Positions 12,930 through 20,963 of a DNA stretch of 27,045 bases are shown in pieces. The stretch lies in IMG/VR virus record IMGVR_UViG_3300025418_001109, positions 1 through 27,045 of that record; one strand, written 5' to 3'. The notes beneath the pieces are model-generated. The model was not told the DNA's origin, did not search any database, and saw only the letters and a list, made by a program, of their open reading frames with translations. A program made the translations under genes and the position numbers. Source of the DNA: a virus. Each line of letters begins with the position of its first letter. Within the stretch, counting starts at the first letter, position 1.

Positions 12930-14729
12930 TTATCCCTCACAAGCAATGCAATCATTACCTTGTGCAATTTGTGTCATGTCGATTTCTTTAATGACTTGGC
13001 GTTCAATTTTCTTGGACACTTTATCAGCCTTACCAATCTTCTCAGAACGACAGTAGTACAATGTTTTCAATCCTTTTTTCCATGCCATAAAATGAATAGC
13101 ATGAACATATTTAATGTTAGCATCTGGACGGAAGAACAAGTTTAGTGATTGAGCTTGGTCAATATACACTTGTCTATCTGCGGCCAAATCAATAACCCAA
13201 CGTTGGTCAATTTCCATCGATGTTTTGAATACTGCCTTCTCATCATCACTTAGAATATCCAAGTGTTGAACTGAACCATCGTTAGCAATAATACTAGACC
13301 AAGTGTCGGCGTATGTACCAGAATGCAGTCCTTCAGGTAAATTAAGTTTTTGTTTGATTAGTTTATCCAACCAACGATTCTTATTTAAAAATGAGCCCGA
13401 TAAAGTGTCCTGACGGTAAGCATTAGCACGATAAGGCTCAACACTAGGGCTAGTATTTCCCAAGATGATAGACGAAGAAGCATTTGGAGCAATAGCCATA
13501 ATATGACTAAAACGCTTGCCAGTGCCCCTAGCATCGGGAGCCTCCCCTCTTTCTTTACCCAATTCAAGATTCGCTTCATCTAAACCTCCTCTAATAGATT
13601 TAAACATTTTGTTATTAGCAACCTTGGCCATTACACCCTCGAATGCAATTCCGTTCTTTTGTAGATATGCATGAAAACCGAGGGCACCAATACCAATAGA
13701 CCGTTCCATAGTAGCTGAATATCTTGCTCGTGATACGCTATCAGGAGCATTATCAATGAAATACTGTAGAACGTTATCAAGCATCTCAGCAACGTCCCGA
13801 AGAAAGGTTGGATGATCTTTCCAAGCATCATAAGTCTCCAAGTTTAAAGAAGATAGGCAACACACTGCTGTACGATCTTTATCTGTAGGTAGTATAATCT
13901 CAGAACACAGATTAGATTGATGTACCTTCAATCCTTTATCTTTTAGGTGTTGTGGTAACATTCTATTACTGGTATCAATATAGTGAATGTATGGTTCACC
14001 TGTATGCATACGCAATTCAAGAATTTGTTGCCACAAATGTTTTGCGGATACAGTTTCACGTACTTCTTTACTGTATGGGTCAACTAGATTCCATGAATCA
14101 TCAGCATTTGGATCCAACATGCACTTCTCAATAATTTGCATGAAGTCATCAGTGATGTTGATGCCGTGGTGTAAGTTCAGGCAACGTACATTTGGGTCGC
14201 CTGTTGGTTTACGCATTTCTAGGAATGGAATAATGTCAGGATGACTAATATCGAGGTAAGCAGCATAAGAACCACGGCGAGTCCTGCCTTGACGATATGC
14301 CAGACTAGAGGCATCGTATATCTTGAGGTGTGGCATAACACCAGTAGATTTATCATCCGCCGAACGTATACCAAAGCCGATGCCAACACCACCACCAAAC
14401 ATAGACAACCAATTAGTTTCAGAAAGATTATCAACTAGGCCCTCCGCTGTGTCTTCAATATAGTTAAGAAAGCATGAAATAGGTAGACCACGCTTACTAC
14501 GGCCGTAGCTAAGAATTGGAGTACTATAACTGAGCCAATGATTAGAGGCGTAATCATACAAACGCTGAGAATGTTCTGGATTAGAACCAAAAGATGACGA
14601 AACATATGCAAACCTTTGTTGTGGTGAAGTTTCATCTTCACGCATGTACGATTCTTTTAATCGTTTTATACCCAATTCATCAAATAGCTTATCACGTTCT
14701 AAGTCTATCTTAATGCCCATGTATTCCAT
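12930..14729 (-). CDS. nrdA: Ribonucleotide reductase class I large (alpha) subunit
   Basis: Catalyses reduction of ribonucleotides to deoxynucleotides, partnering NrdB. From ATG 14729 (599 aa; AAGGA five bases upstream; the frame is open to 14780) it has the substrate-site Cys in PISCFLN (C86), NLCSE (N273, C275, E277), CCLSSLN (C290), the tyrosine pair TLYYCRSEK and C-terminal CIAC. That covers the radical, redox and transfer residues. The length is well below the about 760 aa of E. coli NrdA and no N-terminal ATP cone is visible, so dATP-inhibition by a cone is probably absent, as in other phage enzymes. Confidence 0.95.
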   Translation of the reverse strand: MEYMGIKIDLERDKLFDELGIKRLKESYMREDETSPQQRFAYVSSSFGSNPEHSQRLYDYASNHWLSYSTPILSYGRSKRGLPISCFLNYIEDTAEGLVDNLSETNWLSMFGGGVGIGFGIRSADDKSTGVMPHLKIYDASSLAYRQGRTRRGSYAAYLDISHPDIIPFLEMRKPTGDPNVRCLNLHHGINITDDFMQIIEKCMLDPNADDSWNLVDPYSKEVRETVSAKHLWQQILELRMHTGEPYIHYIDTSNRMLPQHLKDKGLKVHQSNLCSEIILPTDKDRTAVCCLSSLNLETYDAWKDHPTFLRDVAEMLDNVLQYFIDNAPDSVSRARYSATMERSIGIGALGFHAYLQKNGIAFEGVMAKVANNKMFKSIRGGLDEANLELGKERGEAPDARGTGKRFSHIMAIAPNASSSIILGNTSPSVEPYRANAYRQDTLSGSFLNKNRWLDKLIKQKLNLPEGLHSGTYADTWSSIIANDGSVQHLDILSDDEKAVFKTSMEIDQRWVIDLAADRQVYIDQAQSLNLFFRPDANIKYVHAIHFMAWKKGLKTLYYCRSEKIGKADKVSKKIERQVIKEIDMTQIAQGNDCIACEG

Positions 14730-14743
14730 ATTATTCCTTATTA

Positions 14744-15082
14744 TTATTTTAAAAATTGCTTCAGTTCTGGTGGTGTCCAACCTTCTGGTTTCAACACTTT
14801 ACCGTCTTCTCTTTTATTCACTTTGCCTGTCTCTGGATTAATCTTAGCCAAGTTGGAACGTGCAACTTCATTCCATGCACCTTCTACATCCCAACCTCTC
14901 ATATAACAATAACCTAGAATGACCCAAATCATATCCATACAAGCATCAAGTTCATCTACATCATAATCTGCATCTAAAAATTCGCCATACTCTTCCGTAA
15001 TTAACTTGGTGTAAAGGCCTGCGTTTTGACTTGTCTTCTCTTGGTCACACGATTGAATAAATTTTACTACATCATTATACAT
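14744..15082 (-). CDS. MazG/HisE-like nucleotide pyrophosphohydrolase (112 aa)
   Basis: Contains EEYGEFLDA (about residues 30-38) and DELDACMDMIWVILG (43-57), the metal-binding ExxE ... ExxD pattern of the all-alpha MazG/PRA-PH NTP pyrophosphohydrolase superfamily, then an Asn/Lys-rich C-terminal tail (RSNLAKINPETGKV). It probably hydrolyses (d)NTPs or another nucleoside triphosphate to monophosphate; in this setting it may supply dUMP or limit (p)ppGpp-type nucleotides, but the substrate is not shown. AAGGAA precedes the start. It overlaps thyX by eight bases. Confidence 0.8.
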   Translation of the reverse strand: MYNDVVKFIQSCDQEKTSQNAGLYTKLITEEYGEFLDADYDVDELDACMDMIWVILGYCYMRGWDVEGAWNEVARSNLAKINPETGKVNKREDGKVLKPEGWTPPELKQFLK

Positions 15083-15752
15083 TGATAAATTCCTTAATCA
15101 TTGGGAAAACTGTTTCAATCACATCAGCACATGCCAATGCTACTTCTTGATGTTCTTTTTGTGTACCGTTTGCGCTTCGGAGTTGTATATAGTGAACCCA
15201 AGACCGCAAGGTTCCTGCCATATACATGCGTGATTTTGTCATGCCTTCTGGTAGAACTGCACGTGCTTGTTCTTTAGCAATTCCTTTATCCAAAGCAAAC
15301 TGATAAGCATTTTGGCACTTTTCAATAACTTCTTTTTGGTAATTTTGCCACCAAGTGTGTAAGGCCAGGTTATCTGTCTCAATACTGTTTTGACGATTCT
15401 TAGTGTCCTGTAGTCTAGCCTCACGCAACTCAAATCCAAGTTGTGATGCATCAGCATAACGTTGGCTAAACTCTTGGAAAGAGAAAGAACGGTGACGTAG
15501 AATTTGTCGTGCAATGTCTCTTGTCGTTTCAATTTCCAAAGTCAAGGAAACCATCTCCAATGGCGACCAATGTTGATTCTTAATCAAGTATCGCACCAAC
15601 TTTTCGGATGTCTCCTTGTTGTTTTGGTTCTCTGGATTAGACACTCTTGCTGCATAAGCAATCTGGTCTAACAAGCTGGTCTTGGATGGTACATCTACAC
15701 CCATGATATTCTCAAAAGGACCTTGAGAATAATTAATCAATTTTACATTCAT
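15075..15752 (-). CDS. thyX: Flavin-dependent thymidylate synthase
   Basis: Converts dUMP to dTMP with FAD and methylene-tetrahydrofolate. The ThyX signature RHRxxSxxxxSxRY is complete (R86-H-R88 ... S96-Q-R98-Y99). Residues before it (SPLEMVSLTLEIETTRDIARQ) and the later GMTKSRMYMAGTLRSWVHYIQLR match the family FAD/dUMP-binding core. Length (225 aa) is normal. The start at 15752 follows the primase stop immediately. With nrdA/B and the pyrophosphohydrolase it forms a dNTP-supply cluster. Confidence 0.95.
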   Translation of the reverse strand: MNVKLINYSQGPFENIMGVDVPSKTSLLDQIAYAARVSNPENQNNKETSEKLVRYLIKNQHWSPLEMVSLTLEIETTRDIARQILRHRSFSFQEFSQRYADASQLGFELREARLQDTKNRQNSIETDNLALHTWWQNYQKEVIEKCQNAYQFALDKGIAKEQARAVLPEGMTKSRMYMAGTLRSWVHYIQLRSANGTQKEHQEVALACADVIETVFPMIKEFINV

Positions 15753-15753
15753 A

Positions 15754-16755
15754 CTATACTTTCTTCCAGTTTACAAATTCCATTTTTGCACGTAAGTTTA
15801 CAAACGTGTTTTTCTCCATTATATCATGTAATTCTTCAATGTCAAATCCTGTCAAAAGCATGTCATTAACATCTTTGTCAGTAATCATAGGAGGCCAAAT
15901 AATCACGTTGAAGTGGTTATCGATGGCCTTTTCCATCAACTTTACAATTTCTTTATTTCTTGGTTCATTATCGTAGACCAATACCAGTTTTGATTTGTCC
16001 AAGAATTCTGCTGCCGATTCCAACGAACTACTTGCAACTGCAACGGCATTCTTGATAAACATTGAATCAATCGGTCCTTCAAAGACATAAATCTTCTCTT
16101 GTTCGTTAACACGGTCTATACCAAACATGCGTGGACCTTCGTCCGTTAGTTTAATTGTGATGTAACGTATCTTTGACTCACCTAGAGCACGACCTTGAAA
16201 CCCTGTGATGTTTCCTTCTTTGTCGTGAAACGGAATAACAAGTCGTTTGTCACCAGCAATAATATCTTTCTCAATACCAAACGAATCAACCAAAGCCTTG
16301 AAATCTTCAGCGTAGTATAAGTTACCATACATGGATGTAGGAATCACACGGTTAATTACATACTGTTTGGCAAAATGTTCATCAGGCAATTCAGATATTT
16401 TAGGTAGGTCTAGACTTTTCTTGAAGGTGGGTTTAACTGTCAATTCTGAGAATGTAGGTTCAGGAGAGTTTGTGTTGGCTGATGCCTTGTATAGTTCTAG
16501 AGAGTATTGTTCTAGAAGGTTGGTATCAACTTGTTTGAGGAAGTTATAAAACGAGGTAGATGCACCACAGTTATGGCACATGTAGAAGTAGTTGTTACCT
16601 TTTCGGTAAATATAACCACGACATTTCGATTTGTTTTTTTGGGAATCTCCACACAGAGGACACCGAAAATTATAGAGGTCTTCTTTCTTTTTAGAAAACC
16701 TCAGTAATTTTGGCGACACTTGGAGGAGGAAACTACGATCAATGTATACGCTCAT
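15754..16755 (-). CDS. DNA primase (T4 gp61-like)
   Basis: Makes RNA primers for lagging-strand synthesis with the replicative helicase. A zinc-binding domain is visible at residues 32-63 (CPLC ... CHNC, with an additional C45). The TOPRIM core follows: VFEGPIDSMF (E226, D230), LVYDNE (D262) and a third acidic cluster, DKDVND (293-298). Length (333 aa) is near T4 gp61 (342 aa). No helicase domain is attached, unlike T7 gp4. It lies first in the replication/nucleotide operon; thyX follows it at one base. Confidence 0.92.
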   Translation of the reverse strand: MSVYIDRSFLLQVSPKLLRFSKKKEDLYNFRCPLCGDSQKNKSKCRGYIYRKGNNYFYMCHNCGASTSFYNFLKQVDTNLLEQYSLELYKASANTNSPEPTFSELTVKPTFKKSLDLPKISELPDEHFAKQYVINRVIPTSMYGNLYYAEDFKALVDSFGIEKDIIAGDKRLVIPFHDKEGNITGFQGRALGESKIRYITIKLTDEGPRMFGIDRVNEQEKIYVFEGPIDSMFIKNAVAVASSSLESAAEFLDKSKLVLVYDNEPRNKEIVKLMEKAIDNHFNVIIWPPMITDKDVNDMLLTGFDIEELHDIMEKNTFVNLRAKMEFVNWKKV

Positions 16756-16773
16756 AATATAAAAAAGAGAAAA

Positions 16774-17187
16774 TTATCCGAACAGACTTCTCAGTGTATC
16801 AGGTTTGACATGAGAAATCAACCATGACATTACAAGTATACCACCCGCAACCATCCACTTCCATTGCAGAAGCTTATCTAAGGATTCTTTTTCTTTAGTG
16901 TTGTGGTCCTGCATTTCTTTACGGAGAAGCTTAATTTCATCCAGTAAAGTTTTTTCGGTATCCTGGACCTTGTCTAATACCGCATCTATACGACCATGCA
17001 ATTCATTAATGTCGCCGTTGGTTTCAAGTCTTCTCTTATCCATATCATCATACACCTTTGCAATGTGTCGGTCGTGCTGATCCACAAGTTTTTCCATAAC
17101 TTTGTCCATCTTATTACACAGTTCTGTTATGGTTGACACTTGAGACTTTAAAACACCAACGTCAACATGAATTGAATCTTCAACCAT
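16774..17187 (-). CDS. Coiled-coil protein with C-terminal TM segment, XhlA/holin-like (137 aa)
   Basis: A long helical coiled coil (about residues 10-105) is followed by one TM segment (about 109-128, WKWMVAGGILVMSWLI) and a short tail. The layout resembles XhlA-type accessory lysis proteins and similar phage membrane proteins. It begins the run of membrane and secreted proteins before the endolysin, so a holin/antiholin or membrane-anchored role is plausible. Its ATG overlaps the stop of the secreted-protein gene (TAATG) without a clear Shine-Dalgarno. Confidence 0.65.
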   Translation of the reverse strand: MVEDSIHVDVGVLKSQVSTITELCNKMDKVMEKLVDQHDRHIAKVYDDMDKRRLETNGDINELHGRIDAVLDKVQDTEKTLLDEIKLLRKEMQDHNTKEKESLDKLLQWKWMVAGGILVMSWLISHVKPDTLRSLFG

Positions 17188-17366
17188 TATTTTTTGTCAG
17201 GGATTTTGGTACCATCTAGTTTTTTGTGGATGGTAATTGTTTTGCAGACTTCTTTTTCTTTTTGTGTCTTAGCATCTTTAGTGGTTTCGCAAACCTTTTT
17301 GGTTTCGGCTTGAACTGCGCCAACTGCCATTAAAGATAAAGAAAGGGCTAGAATAATTGATTTCAT
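17187..17366 (-). CDS. Small secreted protein with signal peptide (59 aa)
   Basis: The first 20 residues form a Sec signal peptide (MKSIILALSLSLMAVGAVQA, AxA-type cleavage before ETKK). The mature part is basic, has a Cys pair (VCETT ... EVCKT) and ends HKKLDGTKIPDKK. Comparable short secreted phage proteins with this layout are common beside lysis genes; their role is unknown. It is periplasmic if processed. The gene overlaps the 16774 gene start. Confidence 0.75.
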   Translation of the reverse strand: MKSIILALSLSLMAVGAVQAETKKVCETTKDAKTQKEKEVCKTITIHKKLDGTKIPDKK

Positions 17367-17375
17367 TTTGGTTCC

Positions 17376-17879
17376 TTAGATTTCAGGTTGTGGAGCTGGA
17401 GGGGGAGCAAGCTTACCACCAAATCCAACTACCACATCTGAAGATGGAACACCGGCATTATCTGATGAAACTGGTGCTGTTGGCAAGGGGGTAACTGGTA
17501 CAATTGGTCTTGGTATTGGCGCAGATACTGGAGGTGCTGTAAACACAGGTTGTGAAACGGGTGCTGCCAATGGCGCTGGTGAGACTGGTGTTGGTCTGTT
17601 TGCTGCATCTAATGCCTTTGCTTTTAGGTCTTTGTCGTTACCGGCCAACATAATACCTGACAATGTACCTGTCAAGAAAGTGGCAATTGGTATAATCATT
17701 TCAAAGAACTTCTGGTCAATAGGGCTGATAGCGTTTAACGGCTGTGTAATAAAGATGATAGAATAAAGCACAACAAAAACAATACCTGTCAAGGTCAATG
17801 CTAGACAGATACCGATGAAGAACTTCAGACGAGCCATTAGCTGGTCTTCGGTGTATAGGAATTGTTCGTTATTTTCCAC
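17376..17879 (-). CDS. Two-TM membrane protein with Pro-rich tail, holin candidate (167 aa)
   Basis: I use the GTG start at 17879 (AAGGAG upstream, product begins MENNEQFLYTEDQ). The long open frame to 18137 is mainly the shadow of the lipoprotein gene and overlaps it completely. There are two TM segments: about residues 19-43 and 61-80 (FFEMIIPIATFLTGTLSGIML). The remaining half is a Pro/Ala/Val-rich tail. Two TM segments next to an endolysin fit a class II holin, but the long tail is unusual, so this is a candidate only. Confidence 0.65.
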   Translation of the reverse strand: MENNEQFLYTEDQLMARLKFFIGICLALTLTGIVFVVLYSIIFITQPLNAISPIDQKFFEMIIPIATFLTGTLSGIMLAGNDKDLKAKALDAANRPTPVSPAPLAAPVSQPVFTAPPVSAPIPRPIVPVTPLPTAPVSSDNAGVPSSDVVVGFGGKLAPPPAPQPEI

Positions 17880-18156
17880 AGTTAACTCCTTGCGGCGGTT
17901 TTCCTGCTGTTGGTGTTTGGTTGACTGGTGTAGCTGGTTCAGGCGCAGGCGGACCCAATCTCGGATCACGCTGACCTTTGAAGATATGTTCCGGACAAGT
18001 CCTTGTGACATCACATATAGGCGGTTTACATTCCTCTTTATCCCAGTTCTTAGGATCCTGACAAGGGTAACGAAACTTATCACCCCCACACATAGCAAGA
18101 GTAAGTGGTAGTATGAGTAAGATTGCGGCATAAGCAAATAGTTTTTTGTCGTGCAT
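17869..18156 (-). CDS. Cys-rich lipoprotein-like protein (95 aa)
   Basis: A hydrophobic N-terminus (about residues 5-21) ends LTLAMCGGDK, a near-lipobox with an atypical Met before the Cys. A block with five more Cys follows (CQDPKNWDKEECKPPICDVTRTCPEHIFKG), then a Pro-rich tail. I recognise this block as recurring in phage lysis-region proteins, of unknown role. GGAG precedes the ATG. It sits between the endolysin and the two-TM gene and overlaps the latter by 11 bases. It may be an accessory lysis or superinfection-exclusion lipoprotein. Confidence 0.7.
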   Translation of the reverse strand: MHDKKLFAYAAILLILPLTLAMCGGDKFRYPCQDPKNWDKEECKPPICDVTRTCPEHIFKGQRDPRLGPPAPEPATPVNQTPTAGKPPQGVNCGK

Positions 18157-18157
18157 G

Positions 18158-18781
18158 TTACGCTCCTAGAACGGCCATAACATGATTATAATGTTTAATA
18201 CGGTCATCAAGACCAATAGTGCCACCATTGATACGTTTAGTCAATGTAATCATATCATTCTTATCAGCCCATTGGTTTAGGTTATTAGTTTCCCAGAACC
18301 AACATGCTGATTGTGCAGCACCCTCAAATGTTTGCATATACTCAGCTGCTTCTTCTGGTGATATACCAATACTTGCAGCAAACCAGAAATAATTGTCTTT
18401 ACCTGTAGTCTGAATTAGACCACGACCACAGTAACGGTAACCATCACCAGACGCTTCATCGCCGTTACCCATACGGTTGGCGTAAACACGGTTGGCAATC
18501 GCTTCCTGTTTGTTAGGCATACTCGCATATTGATTTGCAAGTTCGTCTGTAGGAAAATACTTTGGAAAAATCTTACGTAGAGTTGCCGCTTTGTAATTTA
18601 GATTCTCTTTCAATGCGGTGAATTCAGCAGACTCATGGGCACACTGAGCCAAGAACGCAGCGATACGTTGTGGTGTATCGATCTGGTAATCTGGCAATAA
18701 TTGTTCTAACGCAGAATACCAATGGTCAATGTATTGATTCTTTGGTAGAATTTGTTTTAGTTGTGCTTTTGAAAGTTGCAT
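18158..18781 (-). CDS. GH19 endolysin (chitinase-like lysozyme, 207 aa)
   Basis: Degrades peptidoglycan at lysis. The GH19 catalytic region is visible: QCAHESAEFTALKENLNY with catalytic Glu at residues 50 and 59. Further on are YANRMGNGDEASGDGYRYCGRGLIQTTGKDNY (98-129) and WADKNDMITLTKRINGG, both typical of phage GH19 lysozymes. No signal peptide is seen, so release to the periplasm would need a holin. Its ATG overlaps the o-spanin stop (TAATG). Confidence 0.95.
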   Translation of the reverse strand: MQLSKAQLKQILPKNQYIDHWYSALEQLLPDYQIDTPQRIAAFLAQCAHESAEFTALKENLNYKAATLRKIFPKYFPTDELANQYASMPNKQEAIANRVYANRMGNGDEASGDGYRYCGRGLIQTTGKDNYFWFAASIGISPEEAAEYMQTFEGAAQSACWFWETNNLNQWADKNDMITLTKRINGGTIGLDDRIKHYNHVMAVLGA

Positions 18782-19041
18782 TACTTAACCTCATCAAAAA
18801 TCTTCTTTTGACTGTTGTACCAATCTATCCATGCATCAACTTTAGAAGAGCATTGGTGGTATAATGTATAATTATTTACAACTGTTTTTGCCACATCACT
18901 GAGTTTGGCCTCGTCAGATAACTTATTTAGTTCTTCACAATTTGTCTTTAATTCAACAGGTGCTTCTGGAAATTTTACGGTCACAGGAACAACAGTTGAA
19001 CAACCAGTGAGTAGAATTAGTGATAATAGTGTATATTTCAT
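18781..19041 (-). CDS. Outer-membrane spanin lipoprotein, o-spanin (86 aa)
   Basis: A clear lipobox, LLTGC (Cys at 14), after an 11-residue hydrophobic stretch. The mature part (73 residues) is helical with a few Cys and charged residues. It sits directly downstream of a two-TM/coiled-coil gene with an ATGA overlap, as expected for an i-spanin/o-spanin pair that fuses the inner and outer membranes in the last step of lysis. This implies a Gram-negative host. Confidence 0.8.
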   Translation of the reverse strand: MKYTLLSLILLTGCSTVVPVTVKFPEAPVELKTNCEELNKLSDEAKLSDVAKTVVNNYTLYHQCSSKVDAWIDWYNSQKKIFDEVK

Positions 19042-19460
19042 TTCTCAGCCGCCTTGTTCAACACTTCAATAAATTCTTTTGGTATTGTGCATTGATTGTC
19101 ATACTTGACTATTTCACGGTCAACAAATTTGACAATATCATCACCTTTTTCACGATAGTATTCTCTCTTGGTGACAAACTTGGTCACAACCGTCTGGTTT
19201 GCTTCTTTTGACTTTTCTTCTGCGACTGCAACCTTGGCTTCCATTTCTTTTACTCTTGCAATCCAAACACTCTCATTATAACTTGCACCAGACATAAAAG
19301 TTCCAATTACGACAAGTAATATGGAACCTATTTGTACTGGAGTTTTGTAAAGTGATAGACCAGGAAGAAATTTTATCAAATAGGATGCGGCATAACCAAT
19401 TACACCTATTAATAAAACTGCATAAAAAAACCAATCAGGAAGCCATTTTAATATCCACAT
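19038..19460 (-). CDS. Inner-membrane spanin-like protein, i-spanin (140 aa)
   Basis: Two hydrophobic segments (about residues 8-30 and 42-60) are followed by a helical coiled-coil segment (RVKEMEAKVAVAEEKSKEA) and a periplasmic basic end. This matches the i-spanin layout with a second TM segment more than the usual one. Its stop overlaps the o-spanin start (ATGA). With the o-spanin and GH19 endolysin it completes a Gram-negative lysis cassette. AAAGGTG precedes the start. Confidence 0.72.
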   Translation of the reverse strand: MWILKWLPDWFFYAVLLIGVIGYAASYLIKFLPGLSLYKTPVQIGSILLVVIGTFMSGASYNESVWIARVKEMEAKVAVAEEKSKEANQTVVTKFVTKREYYREKGDDIVKFVDREIVKYDNQCTIPKEFIEVLNKAAEK

Positions 19461-19462
19461 TT

Positions 19463-19675
19463 TTACACCTTTGGTGGTTTTCTAGAACCCATTCCCATCA
19501 TTATGGGGTTGTGTGCCTTCTTTTTCTTTAGATAAACACCAGGTTCACCAGACTTACTGCCTGGTGGTTGACCCATGCCTGCAACAGCACCACTACTTGT
19601 TACGTTTGTTGGACCTGCTGATACAGCTCCAGCACCCATACCGTCTTCTTTGACGAATTGTTTAAAACGTTTCAT
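19463..19675 (-). CDS. Small CTS-type head-region protein (70 aa)
   Basis: From ATG 19675 it begins MKRFKQFVKED, close to T4 capsid-targeting sequences (MKTYQEFIAE): basic residue, aromatic, then a hydrophobic-x-E site. The rest is Gly/Ser-rich (GAGAVSAGPTNVTSSGAVAG) and ends HNPIMMGMGSRKPPKV. Similar small proteins occur in T4-like head regions. Its ATG overlaps the stop of the 19675-20553 gene (TAATG). Possibly packaged in the head, by the N-terminal motif. Confidence 0.65.
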   Translation of the reverse strand: MKRFKQFVKEDGMGAGAVSAGPTNVTSSGAVAGMGQPPGSKSGEPGVYLKKKKAHNPIMMGMGSRKPPKV

Positions 19676-20553
19676 TAGCAGTTCCATTTTCTTAGTGCTA
19701 GCGCTTTGCGAGTTGGTTTACCGTCCTTCTTCATAGGACCTTTCATACCACCCATTCTAGCACAGAAAGATTTACGGCGATTAGCTGCCTTAGAACCTTT
19801 TTTAAGTTTTGATGGAGGTGTTGTAACCGCCATCTTTAGTTTTGAACCTGGATTCTCTCTACGATATGATGCAACACCTTTGCGATTCAAACCACCCTTA
19901 GGGTCTTTACCTTCTTTACGGCGCCATGCGGCAGACTCATAAAGTTCTTCATCCGAAACGTCTTCTAGGTCTTCCCAAATTTGTTCAGGATCGATGTTAT
20001 GTGTCTCTGCAATCTCCATGACCAGTTCTTCAACGATGTCAAACATTGCATCTGGATTGTGTTCTTCTTTAAGTTCACTACGCATGTAATTGGCAACAGT
20101 CATGATGTAGTCTTCTGCCAATGTAATTTTAGATTCAACCCATTCAGGTAAGTCCGTTTTGTCACCAATCAAGTCCATCATCTCTTGTGCATTGTGCATG
20201 ATGGTACGTAATTGATTGATGGCCATGTATGGATCAGAGTATTCTGGATCTTTTTCTTCCATTACACCTTTCTTCTTCAATGTGTTAGGATGTGCTAGAC
20301 CTTTTTTGACTTTTTCTGCCTGACTCATCTTATCAACTTGCTTGCCAAGTTTGGTATCAACATCATACCAAGTCTGTGGGTGTGGTTTTTTATTGCCTTC
20401 CGTCACATCTTCAACTTCTTCCGGTACACAATTTGGAACTGTACGTCCACCTTTTTGTTTTGTACCAACAGGATGGTATCCAGTCCAGCATGGATTACTG
20501 GTTCTCAAAGATTTCTTTTTTTCTTCTTCTCTGATTTGTTTGAAACTTTTCAT
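19675..20553 (-). CDS. Multi-module head-region protein with DUF6321-like C-terminus (292 aa)
   Basis: Three segments recognised from separate phage proteins are joined here. First, an N-terminal CTS-like MKSFKQIREEEKK and NPCWTGYHPVGTKQKGGRTVPNCVPEE (20-46), a Cys-pair motif frequent in phage head-region proteins. Second, a helical DPYMAINQLRTIMHNAQEMM ... WVESKITLAEDYIMTVANYM block (107-157). Third, a basic C-terminal block (about 208-292: AAWRRKEGKDPKGGLN ... SFCARMGGMKGPM ... RKALALRKWNC) that matches DUF6321. The C-terminal part is often a stand-alone protein, so this looks like a natural fusion. Role unknown; a DNA-binding, packaged protein is a reasonable guess from the basic content and CTS. 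Confidence 0.75.
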   Translation of the reverse strand: MKSFKQIREEEKKKSLRTSNPCWTGYHPVGTKQKGGRTVPNCVPEEVEDVTEGNKKPHPQTWYDVDTKLGKQVDKMSQAEKVKKGLAHPNTLKKKGVMEEKDPEYSDPYMAINQLRTIMHNAQEMMDLIGDKTDLPEWVESKITLAEDYIMTVANYMRSELKEEHNPDAMFDIVEELVMEIAETHNIDPEQIWEDLEDVSDEELYESAAWRRKEGKDPKGGLNRKGVASYRRENPGSKLKMAVTTPPSKLKKGSKAANRRKSFCARMGGMKGPMKKDGKPTRKALALRKWNC

Positions 20554-20936
20554 ATCTTCCTCAGTATATCTGCGACTTTCATGTCCACTGGAATTACGTC
20601 CGTTATTATATTCTTACCTTTAATACCTTTAACGACTTCAGGTAATATGTTTAGATACAATAAGAAAGTCTTGAGTACATCATAGTCTTTCTCATCTATT
20701 CTAAAAAACAATATTCTTGCCGTTGCTTCAACACCAAATACATTGTTCAATAATATAATGTGATTAAGTATCAACCTTTCTTTCAGGTTCTTAGTCACCT
20801 TATATCTGCGAAGGAGCCTTTTGAGATACTTAGTTCTTTTCAAGTCTCCTTCAAATTCCGACATAAGACAACTAGTGGATGTGTAACACTTAACCGCATA
20901 CATCACAAAATTGTCTTCATTCAAATCATCAAACAT
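20550..20936 (-). CDS. Conserved T4-type phage protein, DUF7207-like (128 aa)
   Basis: Begins MFDDLNEDNFVMYAVKCYTS and continues LKRTKYLKRLLRRYKVTKNLKERLILNHIILLNNVFGVEATARILFFR. This matches a small conserved family of T4-like phages (DUF7207 in my recollection); its function is unknown. No clear Shine-Dalgarno precedes the ATG; a hairpin (20942-20957) lies directly upstream. It overlaps the 19675 gene by four bases (ATGA). Confidence 0.7.
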   Translation of the reverse strand: MFDDLNEDNFVMYAVKCYTSTSCLMSEFEGDLKRTKYLKRLLRRYKVTKNLKERLILNHIILLNNVFGVEATARILFFRIDEKDYDVLKTFLLYLNILPEVVKGIKGKNIITDVIPVDMKVADILRKI

Positions 20937-20941
20937 AATGT

Positions 20942-20957
20942 TGGGGCAAAAGCCCCA
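20942..20957 (-). terminator. GC-rich hairpin between structural gene and 20550 gene
   Basis: TGGGGC (20942-20947) and GCCCCA (20952-20957) pair around a four-base loop, in the 27-base gap after the 20964-21581 stop. The minus strand lacks a U-run, so it may only attenuate or stabilise the transcript end. Confidence 0.5.
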
Positions 20958-20963
20958 TCCTTA

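Noticed and set aside
14730-14780. Longer NrdA start at 14780
   Set aside because: ATG at 14729 has AAGGA at good spacing, and the upstream part overlaps the end of the MazG-like gene.
17880-18137. N-terminal extension of the two-TM protein frame
   Set aside because: It is the shadow of the Cys-rich lipoprotein gene; the GTG at 17879 with AAGGAG is the better start.
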